A stretch of DNA of 28,974 nt, taken from IMG/VR virus record IMGVR_UViG_3300005466_000058, positions 1 to 28,974 of that record; one strand, given 5' to 3'. Under the pieces are notes generated by a model. It was not told where the DNA came from. It searched no databases and saw only the letters and a list, made by a program, of their open reading frames with translations. A program made the translations under genes and the position numbers. This document shows, piece by piece, positions 7,386 to 14,053 of the stretch (its first letter is position 1; each line of letters opens with the position of its first letter). The DNA is from a virus.

Positions 7386-7513
7386 TTAGCTGAAGAGTAC
7401 CACAAGCAGCGCCGCCCCGCCAAGCGCCATTGCAGCAATTGCCCCGTCTGAAAGTTCACTCCCGCCGATTACCGCTTGCGTCCCTTCGTCTGCGGGTGAC
7501 GAGGGACCAAACG
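7386..7513 (-). other. Out-of-frame C-terminal membrane anchor of the lytic enzyme (candidate -1 frameshift)
   Basis: A minus-strand frame open from 7598 to the TAA at 7388-7386 lies -1 to the muramidase gene. It reads a Ser/Pro linker (FGPSSPADEGTQAVIGG) then a hydrophobic helix (IAAMALGGAALLVVLFS). It has no ATG, GTG or TTG start before the helix. Slipping back one base at TTTT (7517-7514), just after AGGGGA, would fuse this anchor to the enzyme. A sequencing or assembly indel would give the same picture. The peptide closely resembles the tail anchors of other proteins in the window. Confidence 0.45.
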
Positions 7514-7903
7514 AAAATCCCCTGGAGGTCCCAAGCTGCTTAGGGGTGTATTGGGGTCTACGCCGAGCCAGGATGAAACGTTCGAGACGTACGCTTCTCT
7601 ATTGCCAGTTGCCCACGTGGAAAGCCTCTGGGACAGCGTAAGGCCCCTGGAAGCGTCCAGCGCCAGTTGCCGCTGAGTCGCCGCGATCCCATCGGCCAAT
7701 GTGTCGAAGACGGCGTAGGTTTGATTCTGGCCCATGCCGGGATCGAACATTACGGCCGGCCGCGCACCTGGTTGCCCCGCGTAGATCAGATTGCCGGGGT
7801 TGTTGTTCCGGTATCCCACGCTTGACGTGTTCCAGGTTCCGTCTGCGCGAAGTACGCCCTCTTGCCGAAAGATGGCGTTGGCGAGATCTGCCAGGGTAGG
7901 CAC
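7469..7903 (-). CDS. Phage lysozyme/lytic transglycosylase-like enzyme, 144 aa
   Basis: Predicted to cut the glycan strands of peptidoglycan. LADLANAIFRQEG at the N-terminus carries the likely catalytic Glu. The RNNNPGNL motif near 32-39 and a helical stretch ending in LGVDPNTPL match the lysozyme-like domain found in many phage lytic and virion-associated enzymes. GTG 7903 follows the methyltransferase stop by 13 bases and begins right at the domain; the longer ATG 7999 start would overlap the methyltransferase by 83 bases. In frame the protein ends with a short basic tail. A -1 shift would instead add a C-terminal transmembrane helix, as seen in the virion-membrane transglycosylase P7 of phage PRD1. 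Confidence 0.75.
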   Translation of the reverse strand: MPTLADLANAIFRQEGVLRADGTWNTSSVGYRNNNPGNLIYAGQPGARPAVMFDPGMGQNQTYAVFDTLADGIAATQRQLALDASRGLTLSQRLSTWATGNREAYVSNVSSWLGVDPNTPLSSLGPPGDFRLVPRHPQTKGRKR

Positions 7904-7916
7904 GAATGAAAGTGTA

Positions 7917-8693
7917 TCAGGGTTTGTAAACGGAAGCGATGTACCGGGCCAGTTCAAAGGGAATCTTCGCAATTTGAGCGCTAGCGGCTTTACGGGCATT
8001 CGAACGGGAAGACTTTGAGGCCGCGCCTTCGTTGAACCACTTCGGGCCTGAAAGTCCCTCCTGCTTTACGCCACCGTTGTTCTTTGTAAGTTCCACGTAG
8101 CGCCGCACGCTGACTTCATGGTCCGCGCCGTGCCAGGACGGAGACGGCATCCCGGTTTTTTCGAATACGTGAAAGTTGCTGCGACCCTTCAGCCGCGCCC
8201 CGGAGAACGGCATCAATGCTGGCACATCACCCCACAAGTAGAAAGACCCATAATGCCAGCGTGCCGAGCCCACCCAAGGTTGAGCGCCTTTCACGTTCTC
8301 CACTACCATCGGGATCTTGCGACCGGTGGCAATGCTTGCCTCTTGCTGAATGCGGAAGCACGAATCAAACAATGCGTTGAGCGTGAAGCCAGGGGAGAAC
8401 TTCGAGGTTTGCATCCAGCGTTGCCAGCGTATCTCCCGCTTCGCACGATCCCAAGGCATCGCCATGTACGAGTAGGCTTGACACGGAGGGCTTGCCACGA
8501 TAAGCGCCGCGTCTTTGAACTGTGAACCGTGGAGCGTCAGAACGTCTTGCAGCACGAGTTGAGCCGGGTATTTCTGATCGCCGTAGCAGTGCCGCTCGAT
8601 ATCGAATCCCACCACTTCGTACCCTTCGGCAAGAGCGCCTTCGGCCCATCCTCCGAGCCCGCAGAATAGATCAATGCAGAGGGGCAGACTCAC
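7917..8693 (-). CDS. DNA (cytosine-5) methyltransferase, 258 aa
   Basis: Transfers a methyl group from S-adenosylmethionine to C5 of cytosine. Motif I is DLFCGLGG at residues 8-15, motif IV SPPCQAYSY has the catalytic Cys near 71, motif VI is ENVKG near 132, and the C-terminal AQIAKIPFELARYIA is motif X. It is shorter than most C5 enzymes, so the target-recognition region is compact; phage enzymes are often like this. No restriction endonuclease lies beside it, so it is probably an orphan enzyme protecting viral DNA from host restriction. GTG 8693 was chosen because it overlaps the upstream stop as GTGA and begins directly before motif I. Confidence 0.92.
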   Translation of the reverse strand: MSLPLCIDLFCGLGGWAEGALAEGYEVVGFDIERHCYGDQKYPAQLVLQDVLTLHGSQFKDAALIVASPPCQAYSYMAMPWDRAKREIRWQRWMQTSKFSPGFTLNALFDSCFRIQQEASIATGRKIPMVVENVKGAQPWVGSARWHYGSFYLWGDVPALMPFSGARLKGRSNFHVFEKTGMPSPSWHGADHEVSVRRYVELTKNNGGVKQEGLSGPKWFNEGAASKSSRSNARKAASAQIAKIPFELARYIASVYKP

Positions 8694-8917
8694 GCGCTTT
8701 TGACCGCCCGCCACTTCCGCGTTTCGTTTCGATTGGTCCGTGGAATGACTTTATCTGTAGCTGAGAAGCGGGCATCCGATACGAAACCACGAGCGCATTC
8801 TGACCCCCATTCCGACATGGGCCAGATTCCCGTTTCAGGGTCTATGGTGTGCGGCTTATGCTCTGGCGTGCGATTCGAAGGCCAAGGAACCCAAACGCCG
8901 TCTTCGTCGCGCCTCAC
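8690..8917 (-). CDS. Hypothetical protein, 75 aa
   Basis: Starts at a GTG that overlaps the previous TGA (GTGA) with GAGG 10 bases upstream, and ends in another GTGA with the methyltransferase. It contains TIDPETGIWPMSEWGSECA and WVPWPSNRTPEH, with four Trp residues. No cysteine cluster or membrane segment. A longer frame to 9013 exists but would overlap the zinc protein by 100 bases. Function unknown; coupling suggests it is made with the methyltransferase. Confidence 0.6.
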   Translation of the reverse strand: MRRDEDGVWVPWPSNRTPEHKPHTIDPETGIWPMSEWGSECARGFVSDARFSATDKVIPRTNRNETRKWRAVKSA

Positions 8918-9132
8918 CGCCCGCGCCTCTTTCGTGACTTCATTCGCCGGGTGGGAGGGTTGCCGATCACGAGACACGTAACGCGGGTCTTTCCCAAGCG
9001 CCGCTTCCAGCACGCCTCAGTGCTGCGACACGCCCAATAGAGTTCCGATGAAATGGAGCCGCTATCGATCACGCGCCGCGCCGAAGCGCTGAGTTTCCCG
9101 CAGTAGTGGCAGCGATGGCGTTTTGGCTTCAC
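8914..9132 (-). CDS. Zinc-finger-like basic protein, 72 aa
   Basis: CHYCGK near residue 8 and a second pair (CRSTEAC) near 34 fit one treble-clef or zinc-ribbon site. The C-terminus is strongly basic (RRMKSRKRRGR), suggesting nucleic-acid binding. GTG start, with GTGA junctions on both sides. Part of the accessory operon with the recombinase and methyltransferase. Confidence 0.6.
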   Translation of the reverse strand: MKPKRHRCHYCGKLSASARRVIDSGSISSELYWACRSTEACWKRRLGKTRVTCLVIGNPPTRRMKSRKRRGR

Positions 9133-9365
9133 CGCCCGCGCCCCTTGCCTGATTCCATCAGCCGGACGAAAGGCTTACGCACGCTGTGGCATTCCGAGCA
9201 GCAATAGCACGTGGAAAGTTCGTATGGGTGGAACTGCGGAAACGGAGTATGTACCCGCTCTGACTCCGGCCCGGTGTGGCAGGCGCAATCCGGATTCAGG
9301 CAGCGCGGCAAGTCTTCGACCGGACGCGGGAAGTAGGGCGTACGCGAATCGTGAATGAACTTCAC
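9129..9365 (-). CDS. Cysteine-rich zinc-binding protein, 78 aa
   Basis: Two cysteine clusters, CLNPDCACH near 22 and CYCCSECHSV near 53, with intervening His residues (HTPFPQFHPYE) are consistent with one or two zinc sites. The C-terminus is basic (SGKGRGR). GTG start overlapping the recombinase stop (GTGA). Function unknown; DNA- or protein-binding accessory factor is a guess. Confidence 0.6.
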   Translation of the reverse strand: MKFIHDSRTPYFPRPVEDLPRCLNPDCACHTGPESERVHTPFPQFHPYELSTCYCCSECHSVRKPFVRLMESGKGRGR

Positions 9366-9910
9366 GCCGCCAACACCCGGTACAGAGTAGCCCTGCTTAC
9401 ATTGTAAAGTTTCGCCACGTCAGACACCTTCTCTCCCTTGTCGATCAGCGACTTTGCTCGCAAGATCTGCTGCGAGTTCAGTTTTTCTTTCGGCCCGAAC
9501 TTCACGCCCCGCCGCCGCGCTTCTTTTAATCCGGCCTGCGTGCGCTCCTGGATCATCGAACGTTCCAGTTCCGCGAATACCCCGATCAGTTGCCACATGG
9601 CGCGGCCCGCTGGCGTTCCGGTGTCGATAGACTCTGTAACGGAAAGGAACGAGACACCCCGCCCCTTTAAATCGTCCAAGATCGAAATCAGGTCCTTTAG
9701 ACTTCGGGCCAGTCTGTCCATTTTCCAAACGGTAAGCGTGTCGCCGGACGCGAGAGCCTTTAAGCAGCGCTTCAAACCGGGCCGGTGCATGTTCTTGCCG
9801 GAGAGCCCGTTATCACGAAAGATCGTCTGACACCCGGCGTTCTTCAGTGCTGTGAGTTGCAGGGCTGGGGATTGTTCGCCGGTGGAGACGCGGGCATAGC
9901 CGTAGATCAT
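9362..9910 (-). CDS. Small serine recombinase (resolvase/invertase family), 182 aa
   Basis: MIYGYARVST supplies the nucleophile Ser9 and the active-site Arg7; DRLARS near 65-70 provides further catalytic Arg residues. The long E-helix segment MWQLIGVFAELERSMIQERT and a C-terminal helix-turn-helix (QQILRAKSLIDKGEKVSDVA, then SRATLYRVL) complete the standard architecture and length. The enzyme makes staggered cuts at paired sites for resolution or inversion. It is encoded inside a tightly coupled operon, ATGA with the gene before and GTGA with the gene after. It might resolve genome multimers, switch a DNA segment, or be recruited from a mobile element. No crossover site was identified. Confidence 0.93.
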   Translation of the reverse strand: MIYGYARVSTGEQSPALQLTALKNAGCQTIFRDNGLSGKNMHRPGLKRCLKALASGDTLTVWKMDRLARSLKDLISILDDLKGRGVSFLSVTESIDTGTPAGRAMWQLIGVFAELERSMIQERTQAGLKEARRRGVKFGPKEKLNSQQILRAKSLIDKGEKVSDVAKLYNVSRATLYRVLAA

Positions 9911-10263
9911 GCCCGCCGCCGTTCCCGCTCGAATTCAGCCCGATCCTTTAGCCACTCTATGAACGAACCGCCCGTATCGGCATGCAGAAAGTCCCGGTAC
10001 CGTTGCTGCGACCGCGTAAGCACGGGTGCTTTCGGGCTTTCCGCTAGCATCGCCGCTTTCCCGGCATCCGTGACATGAAACAGCGGAGAACCCCCGGTCA
10101 GTTCGCTCGCGGGCCGCTCGATCATATAGCCCAACCCCACTAGCGAACGGCAGAGGGCGACATCGGCACCCCCAGCGCAGAAATGATTGCGATACTGCCG
10201 CCCTTGCCCGTACTGATCCACGCCAAGGGAGTGCTGAAGAACATGTAACTGCTCTGGAGTCAT
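9907..10263 (-). CDS. Conserved phage hypothetical protein, 118 aa
   Basis: Begins MTPEQLHVLQHSLGVDQYGQ, followed by YRNHFCAGG, a GYMIERPASELTGG segment, and VTDAGKAAM. The pattern is familiar from many phage genomes, where it is annotated only as hypothetical. The central part looks like a winged helix. The C-terminal third is charged and helical (QQRYRDFLHADTGGSFIEWL). ATGA junctions on both sides. Role unknown, possibly DNA-binding. Confidence 0.75.
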   Translation of the reverse strand: MTPEQLHVLQHSLGVDQYGQGRQYRNHFCAGGADVALCRSLVGLGYMIERPASELTGGSPLFHVTDAGKAAMLAESPKAPVLTRSQQRYRDFLHADTGGSFIEWLKDRAEFERERRRA

Positions 10264-10502
10264 GCCGCGTCCTTCGCTGGCCCGACCAGTTGAAACACGA
10301 TATCCGCCTCACGCAGAGCCGCCCGCAAGTCAATTTGGGCAGTGATGGCGTTAGAGCGAAGATCGGCCAGTTCCGAAGGCATCAGCATTTGAGGGTAAGC
10401 GCATCGCTGCGCCACGGCCAGCAATTTTATCTTTGCAGTTTCGGTATGCAGAAGCGCGAGAGCTACGCGCTGTTCAATCTGAGTGCCGTTCATGCCCTGC
10501 AT
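10260..10502 (-). CDS. Helical hypothetical protein, 80 aa
   Basis: Predominantly helical, Ala/Leu-rich and soluble. No motif recognised. ATG 10502 is preceded by a 7-bp inverted repeat and no Shine-Dalgarno sequence; ATG 10493 is a second possible start. Its stop overlaps the next start as ATGA. It heads the coupled run that leads through the recombinase to the methyltransferase. Confidence 0.6.
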   Translation of the reverse strand: MQGMNGTQIEQRVALALLHTETAKIKLLAVAQRCAYPQMLMPSELADLRSNAITAQIDLRAALREADIVFQLVGPAKDAA

Positions 10503-10504
10503 TA

Positions 10505-10555
10505 TGAGACGAACTTACAAGAATCCGCAAGGCCCACCAGTACCAGACCGTCTCA
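10505..10555. repeat. Inverted repeat at the head of the recombinase-methyltransferase run
   Basis: TGAGACG (10505-10511) and CGTCTCA (10549-10555) are exact complements with a 37-base loop, ending two bases before the ATG at 10502. It fills most of the 66-base leader between two leftward genes. It could be an operator half-site pair or an RNA hairpin that affects translation start. Confidence 0.4.
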
Positions 10556-10568
10556 CAGCGTTGGAATA

Positions 10569-10778
10569 TTACCCTTTATGAGACACGCGGAACGTGGAGT
10601 TGGACCGCGCCGCGAGTGTCCGAATGTCCATGCGACGTGCGGTCTTCAATATATCGTTGGCCGGATAGGTGAGACCGGCGAGCTCTGCCAGCATCGATAC
10701 GCCCGCGTGAAAGTCCGCATCGTCGGCCATTATCAACTTCAGCGCTTTGCGGATCGTCTCTCGTTCTGCCCGCGTCAT
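10569..10778 (-). CDS. Small helical hypothetical protein, 69 aa
   Basis: Charged helical protein (MTRAERETIRKALKLIMADD) with a basic end. No membrane segment or cysteine motif. The ATG overlaps the TGA of a tiny upstream frame (ATGA). Family not recognised; size and charge would fit a small DNA- or protein-binding factor. Confidence 0.55.
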   Translation of the reverse strand: MTRAERETIRKALKLIMADDADFHAGVSMLAELAGLTYPANDILKTARRMDIRTLAARSNSTFRVSHKG

Positions 10779-10846
10779 TTATCTGGATTGTACGTCAGTG
10801 CGCTGCGTCCGGCGAGTACTGCCAGTTCCAGCCGGATACCGCCCAC
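10775..10846 (-). CDS. Possible 23-aa peptide
   Basis: GTG at 10846 opens a 23-codon frame (MGGIRLELAVLAGRSALTYN...) whose TGA overlaps the next ATG as ATGA. That is the junction style of real gene pairs here. The frame stays open further upstream without a standard start, so it may be the remnant of a longer gene. Weak support otherwise. Confidence 0.25.
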   Translation of the reverse strand: MGGIRLELAVLAGRSALTYNPDK

Positions 10847-10860
10847 GCCCGAAGAAACCG

Positions 10861-11130
10861 TTACCGCCGATGGCGGAACAAACTCTGAATCAGTTCAGCA
10901 CTCATAGGTTCAGACTCCGGGTATTCATCCACACACCTTGGTCTAGGAGGTGCTGGAGGGCAGCATTGAGGCTCGATCATCCCGCCACCGCCAAGAGGCC
11001 GGAAAGGAATTGTTGCCGGGGGAGCCGGAGAGGGTATCAGGATCAGTTGCACTACAGATTGAGCAACGCGAGCGTTCGGATTGGTTGCCAGCAGGAGTTG
11101 TACGACGGATTGAGCTACCCGAGCCGCCAT
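10861..11130 (-). CDS. Hypothetical protein with internal duplication, 89 aa
   Basis: The N-terminal 30 residues hold a duplicated unit, ARVAQSVVQLLLA then ARVAQSVVQLILI, about 19 residues apart; the DNA of both copies is also similar. A proline-rich stretch (PSPAPPATIPF), a Cys-Cys proline segment and an acidic end follow. The start is a TAATG overlap with the preceding gene. The amphipathic repeat could insert in a membrane or form a helical hairpin. Family not recognised. Confidence 0.5.
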   Translation of the reverse strand: MAARVAQSVVQLLLATNPNARVAQSVVQLILIPSPAPPATIPFRPLGGGGMIEPQCCPPAPPRPRCVDEYPESEPMSAELIQSLFRHRR

Positions 11131-11396
11131 TAAAGCGCCCTTTCTTCGGGCAAGGGACGCCCGCCATTGTATCGGGCAGCATTCGCCGGGTGTTGGCAGC
11201 GCCGGAGAGTCGGCAGCGCCCTATAGCGCTTGTATCCGTCGCCGCAGGCCACTTCCACCCAGATTCCCTCCACTTCCCGCCCGTCTCGATCGAGGAAGCT
11301 GGGTGGTGCGAGGTGAACAGACCCGCCGAGGCCAAGCAAATGCCGTTGGATGGGAACCGAGTAGAGGCCAGGAGCAAAGGGAATTGCTGGAGCCAT
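11130..11396 (-). CDS. Hypothetical protein, 88 aa
   Basis: N-terminal Pro/Gly-rich part (MAPAIPFAPGLYSVPIQR), then GIWVEVACGDGYKRYRALP and two cysteines in the C-terminal half (ACGDG, RRCQHP) that might bind zinc together with His. ATG directly follows the previous TGA, and its own TAA overlaps the next ATG. Several other frames are open across this segment; this one is favoured by both junctions. Confidence 0.5.
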   Translation of the reverse strand: MAPAIPFAPGLYSVPIQRHLLGLGGSVHLAPPSFLDRDGREVEGIWVEVACGDGYKRYRALPTLRRCQHPANAARYNGGRPLPEERAL

Positions 11397-11675
11397 TCAA
11401 GACGCCCTTTCAAATAGTTCGTATGGCAAGGGGCGAAATAGCGCAGTCGGATTCCGGACGGACGCCGCATCGACTACACGAACGTTTCGGTGTTGGACCC
11501 CACAGCGCCCGCAGCGATAGAAGAACCCATCCCGCAGTGTTGAAAGGTTAATCAGATAGACCGTTCCTACTGCGATGTCATCGTGAAGAACGGGATACCC
11601 GCACGGGCAAATAGAAAGCCGCTGCAAGGCCCGCTTTGTGCGACCGGCGTTAGAGCGCTGAAGCGTGGAAGACAT
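11397..11675 (-). CDS. Zinc-ribbon protein, 92 aa
   Basis: CPCGYP near residue 23 and CGRCG near 55 make a classic zinc ribbon with a central strand segment (VGTVYLINLSTLRDGFFY). The N-terminus is basic. ATG 11675 is preferred, though a TTG at 11690 lies in frame nearer to the upstream stop. It follows the ConA-like gene directly. Probably an accessory nucleic-acid or protein-binding factor. Confidence 0.6.
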   Translation of the reverse strand: MSSTLQRSNAGRTKRALQRLSICPCGYPVLHDDIAVGTVYLINLSTLRDGFFYRCGRCGVQHRNVRVVDAASVRNPTALFRPLPYELFERAS

Positions 11676-11699
11676 TGGACGCGCGACCAAACCCGGTGT

Positions 11700-12734
11700 T
11701 TATGTTACCAGATCCGGCCCAAAGGGTGTAGTCGCCAAAGTTGCCAGGGAAGAAACCGGCCCCGGTGTTCTCGGTGTCACCCGGTAGGCATACGAAGTAG
11801 TGAGAGCTTCCGCCGCTCCTACATCCCCGTCCGCATCAGAAGCCAGCGTGTGCGCTCCCGGCCCGTCGAGTTCAGCCAGCAAGGAATGCAGACACCCGAG
11901 CACGGTAAAAGACGCCGGCAGCGCGGGAACTTGCTCAAGAACGGGAATAGCATGGGTGTATTGATCAATCGACCCCGCCGCGGCCGATGACACGTAATCC
12001 ACTGTGCTTTGCGGAATTTCATCCACCAGGTTGAAGTTAGTTCCGCCCGCGCTGGGAGTCCATGCGACCGATACGTCTGCGGTAGGCATTGCGCAATAGA
12101 TCAGCGGAGCGCCGGTGATATCGTCTGCGGCATCCGTCCAGTACCAAAGCGTCGAATCATCGTGATACTGGGTGGTAGTTGAAAGGCTCAAGAGTTGCCA
12201 CTTATCCACGCTTGCCGCCGACCCCGTAACGCGCGTCTTGACGTTCTGAAGATTCAACACCAGAACGCCGTTAACCCGGATTTGCACACTGCCCTGCGTG
12301 GCGTGAATGAACGCTTTGCAGGTGATGTAGTTGTAGCCGGAAGTGTCGATTACGCCCGCAGCGCTTTGCCCCAGCAGCAGCGGGAAGGGATCATTGCCGT
12401 TGTAGACCGATATCGAAAGATCGGGCTCGTAGCAGACTCGAATTTGCTGATCTGCCGTGGCCGCTGAAATCAGCCACATGATATTTGCTTTTGTGCCGGC
12501 CGGAACTCCCCCGTTGGGATTAAAGGCCGTGGTACACATCACCTGATCGCTTGCCGTGAAGACCTTCGAAGGGCCAAATGCCGCGCTTGTAATTTCTAGG
12601 CATCCTATGCCAGTGCGCGGGACTCCCAACGTGGTGTTTACCTTCGTGTCGGTCCCTACATTGTCCCAGTCGAAGGCGAGGCCCGCTGTATTGTGGAAGT
12701 CGAAGCCGCTGCAAAATATGAGTTCGAGGGACAT
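11700..12734 (-). CDS. ConA/LamG-like virion protein, 344 aa
   Basis: Begins MSLELIFCSGFDFHNTAGLA, the usual opening of phage proteins with a concanavalin A-like jelly roll. The lectin domain spans roughly residues 1-205: strands such as SVQIRVNGVLVLNLQNVKT, then DDSTLWYWTDAADDITGAPL. A second typical module follows (IYCAMPTADVSVAWTPSAGG, NFNLVDEIP, VDYVSS), common in phage structural proteins, and a beta-rich end. There is no signal peptide, so it should be assembled in the cytoplasm onto the virion. Glycan binding or a structural spike role is inferred. Confidence 0.75.
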   Translation of the reverse strand: MSLELIFCSGFDFHNTAGLAFDWDNVGTDTKVNTTLGVPRTGIGCLEITSAAFGPSKVFTASDQVMCTTAFNPNGGVPAGTKANIMWLISAATADQQIRVCYEPDLSISVYNGNDPFPLLLGQSAAGVIDTSGYNYITCKAFIHATQGSVQIRVNGVLVLNLQNVKTRVTGSAASVDKWQLLSLSTTTQYHDDSTLWYWTDAADDITGAPLIYCAMPTADVSVAWTPSAGGTNFNLVDEIPQSTVDYVSSAAAGSIDQYTHAIPVLEQVPALPASFTVLGCLHSLLAELDGPGAHTLASDADGDVGAAEALTTSYAYRVTPRTPGPVSSLATLATTPFGPDLVT

Positions 12735-12735
12735 G

Positions 12736-12876
12736 CTATTTTTCTTCGGGCTTGGGAGTCGGACGGCTTGAAGAAGCGGGACTCGCCGGGTGCAGCAGCG
12801 GCCCGCGTCCCGGTATCTGATCCTCAGGAGCCGGAGGTTTCGTATCGTGGTTGAAGTGCGATGTCTTGCGCTTCAT
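12736..12876 (-). CDS. Proline/serine-rich 46-aa protein
   Basis: Below common length cut-offs. Basic start (MKRKTSHFNHD), then a Pro/Ser/Ala-rich disordered body and a charged end (PTPKPEEK). It starts 3 bases after the preceding stop, and its TAG is one base before the next ATG, so it fits the operon exactly. Probably an unstructured virion or linker protein. Confidence 0.55.
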   Translation of the reverse strand: MKRKTSHFNHDTKPPAPEDQIPGRGPLLHPASPASSSRPTPKPEEK

Positions 12877-12879
12877 GAA

Positions 12880-13338
12880 CTAGGTACCGTAAAGCATATG
12901 CAGCAGACCGCACCCGCCAACTAGCGCCGTCCACCAGCCACAGCCGCACCCTTCGCTAGAAGGATCGGGCTCCGGTTCATCATCGGGAGTCGGACTGAAG
13001 GCCAGCGCCCCCAGGTTGACCGCTTGCACTTTGGCAGCGTTCGCCTCAATGTTCAGCTTCGGAAATCGACTATGGGCGTTCGGGTGCCGTTGCCGCCATT
13101 CCTGCCAGCGCTTCACTTCCGCGAGAAACGGGCAATTGGCTAATTCCTGTTCGACGGTAGCGGGACTCTGCGGAATCGGAGCAAAGGAACCCGCCGCCGA
13201 ATGCGAGTGTAGCGGACAGGAAACGTTGGACGCCTTGACGGAGACCGCAGCGACAGCCAGCCCAATCACGGTCATAAGAGAAAACAGCGCATAGCGTAGT
13301 TTCATGATTGGTACATTATGACACAATGCCGCTCTCAC
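12880..13338 (-). CDS. Secreted or membrane Cys-containing protein, 152 aa
   Basis: A hydrophobic N-terminal segment (MKLRYALFSLMTVIGLAVAAVSVKA) looks like a signal peptide or anchor. It is followed by a helical region (VEQELANCPFLAEVKRWQEW), an acidic Pro-rich stretch (PDDEPEPDPSS), and a C-terminal apolar end with GCGCGWW and LLHMLYGT. GTG 13338 overlaps the upstream TGA as GTGA and is used here; ATG 13305 would start directly at the signal sequence and is almost as likely. Unknown family; probably a virion-membrane or periplasmic protein. Confidence 0.6.
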   Translation of the reverse strand: MRAALCHNVPIMKLRYALFSLMTVIGLAVAAVSVKASNVSCPLHSHSAAGSFAPIPQSPATVEQELANCPFLAEVKRWQEWRQRHPNAHSRFPKLNIEANAAKVQAVNLGALAFSPTPDDEPEPDPSSEGCGCGWWTALVGGCGLLHMLYGT

Positions 13339-13550
13339 GGTAGCGTGAGTTCTTCCGCGTCACAGGGGGCCAGTATAGGAGTCACGCCGCAACGCGCTAA
13401 GATTCGCCGCGCTGAATGGGCAATCTGAAGACGGACGCCGTTTTCAGAACGACAAGGGCGACCAGGGCCAGAGCCGCAATGCGGACAGGAAACCTGAACT
13501 GGAGTTACCGGAAAATGTGTTTTAGGTGGCGCTATTTCCCGGTGGGCCAT
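13335..13550 (-). CDS. Zinc-finger protein of the CPxC-G-PC...H type, 71 aa
   Basis: CPHCGSGPGRPCRSENG followed by IAHSARR matches a small zinc motif seen in many phage proteins, where three Cys and one His bind zinc. ATG 13550 overlaps the previous gene by 19 bases and has a G-rich site upstream. Its TGA overlaps the next GTG as GTGA. Likely a small nucleic-acid-binding accessory protein. Confidence 0.65.
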   Translation of the reverse strand: MAHREIAPPKTHFPVTPVQVSCPHCGSGPGRPCRSENGVRLQIAHSARRILARCGVTPILAPCDAEELTLP

Positions 13551-14053
13551 ATCCACCCCATTAGAACAGAAATGAAGTAGTTTGGAGCGTCCGCGTCCAC
13601 ATTGACGTTTGACGCCCGCACGCGAATGATATCGTTCGGATCGAACACCAGATAGCCGTGAACTGGGAACGGCCCGCCCGTCAGAGAGCCCACGCCGTAA
13701 GGCTCTGCCGTCATGCCTTCGATTCCCCACCCTTGCGGGGTAGTCACGCCCGGTTTCCGGTTCACGTCTGTAGTCCACAGCGCATCACCCGAGCCGATTA
13801 CCATTGTGCCGGTGTAAACGTTGATCCGGCCGCGCAATGCGAACTGGAAGCCGTCAGGAACATGGTATTCCACCACGGTAACCGTGGACCCTTGCGCGGG
13901 GCTCGCTACGGCGCCGTGTTCGTAGACCGGTCGCGAGTCTTTGGGTGCCAAGTCCCAAGGAAATGGAACAGGCTGAGCAGGCGCCGGAGATCGACGCATG
14001 GAGCTCGCAGCGCGTACGGCTTGAGGGCCGGTGAGTAGGGCCGGCTGATTCAT
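13532..14053 (-). CDS. Putative jelly-roll virion protein, 173 aa
   Basis: A Pro-rich N-terminal arm (about residues 1-50) leads into a beta-rich domain. That domain includes VPDGFQFALRGRINVYTG and ends with GYLVFDPNDIIRVRASN, then APNYFISVLMGWIWP. The final pattern, proline then a strand, a turn with P-x-[DG] and two closing strands, resembles the C-terminal signature of the proteins at 14250, 15278 and 16765, here as a single barrel. No signal peptide. A minor capsid or vertex component is inferred from context. ATGA overlap with the preceding gene. Confidence 0.6.
   Translation of the reverse strand: MNQPALLTGPQAVRAASSMRRSPAPAQPVPFPWDLAPKDSRPVYEHGAVASPAQGSTVTVVEYHVPDGFQFALRGRINVYTGTMVIGSGDALWTTDVNRKPGVTTPQGWGIEGMTAEPYGVGSLTGGPFPVHGYLVFDPNDIIRVRASNVNVDADAPNYFISVLMGWIWPTGK

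Noticed and set aside
7509-7520. Classical X-XXY-YYZ slippery heptamer for the lytic enzyme
   Set aside because: No aligned heptamer is present. Only a simple TTTT slip can be proposed, so the frameshift stays a candidate.
3672-7903. A general -10 box exactly 7 bases before start codons (3672, 5406, 6114, 7903)
   Set aside because: Only 3672 has a good -35. At 6126 the true start is probably inside the supposed box, and the others lack supporting elements, so the pattern may be chance.
7903-7999. ATG 7999 as start of the lytic enzyme
   Set aside because: It would overlap the methyltransferase by 83 bases, and the extra residues do not resemble the enzyme family. GTG 7903 begins at the domain.
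10943-11470. Alternative minus frame of 175 codons
   Set aside because: It overlaps three frames that join by TAATG and adjacent stop-start junctions and include a zinc ribbon.
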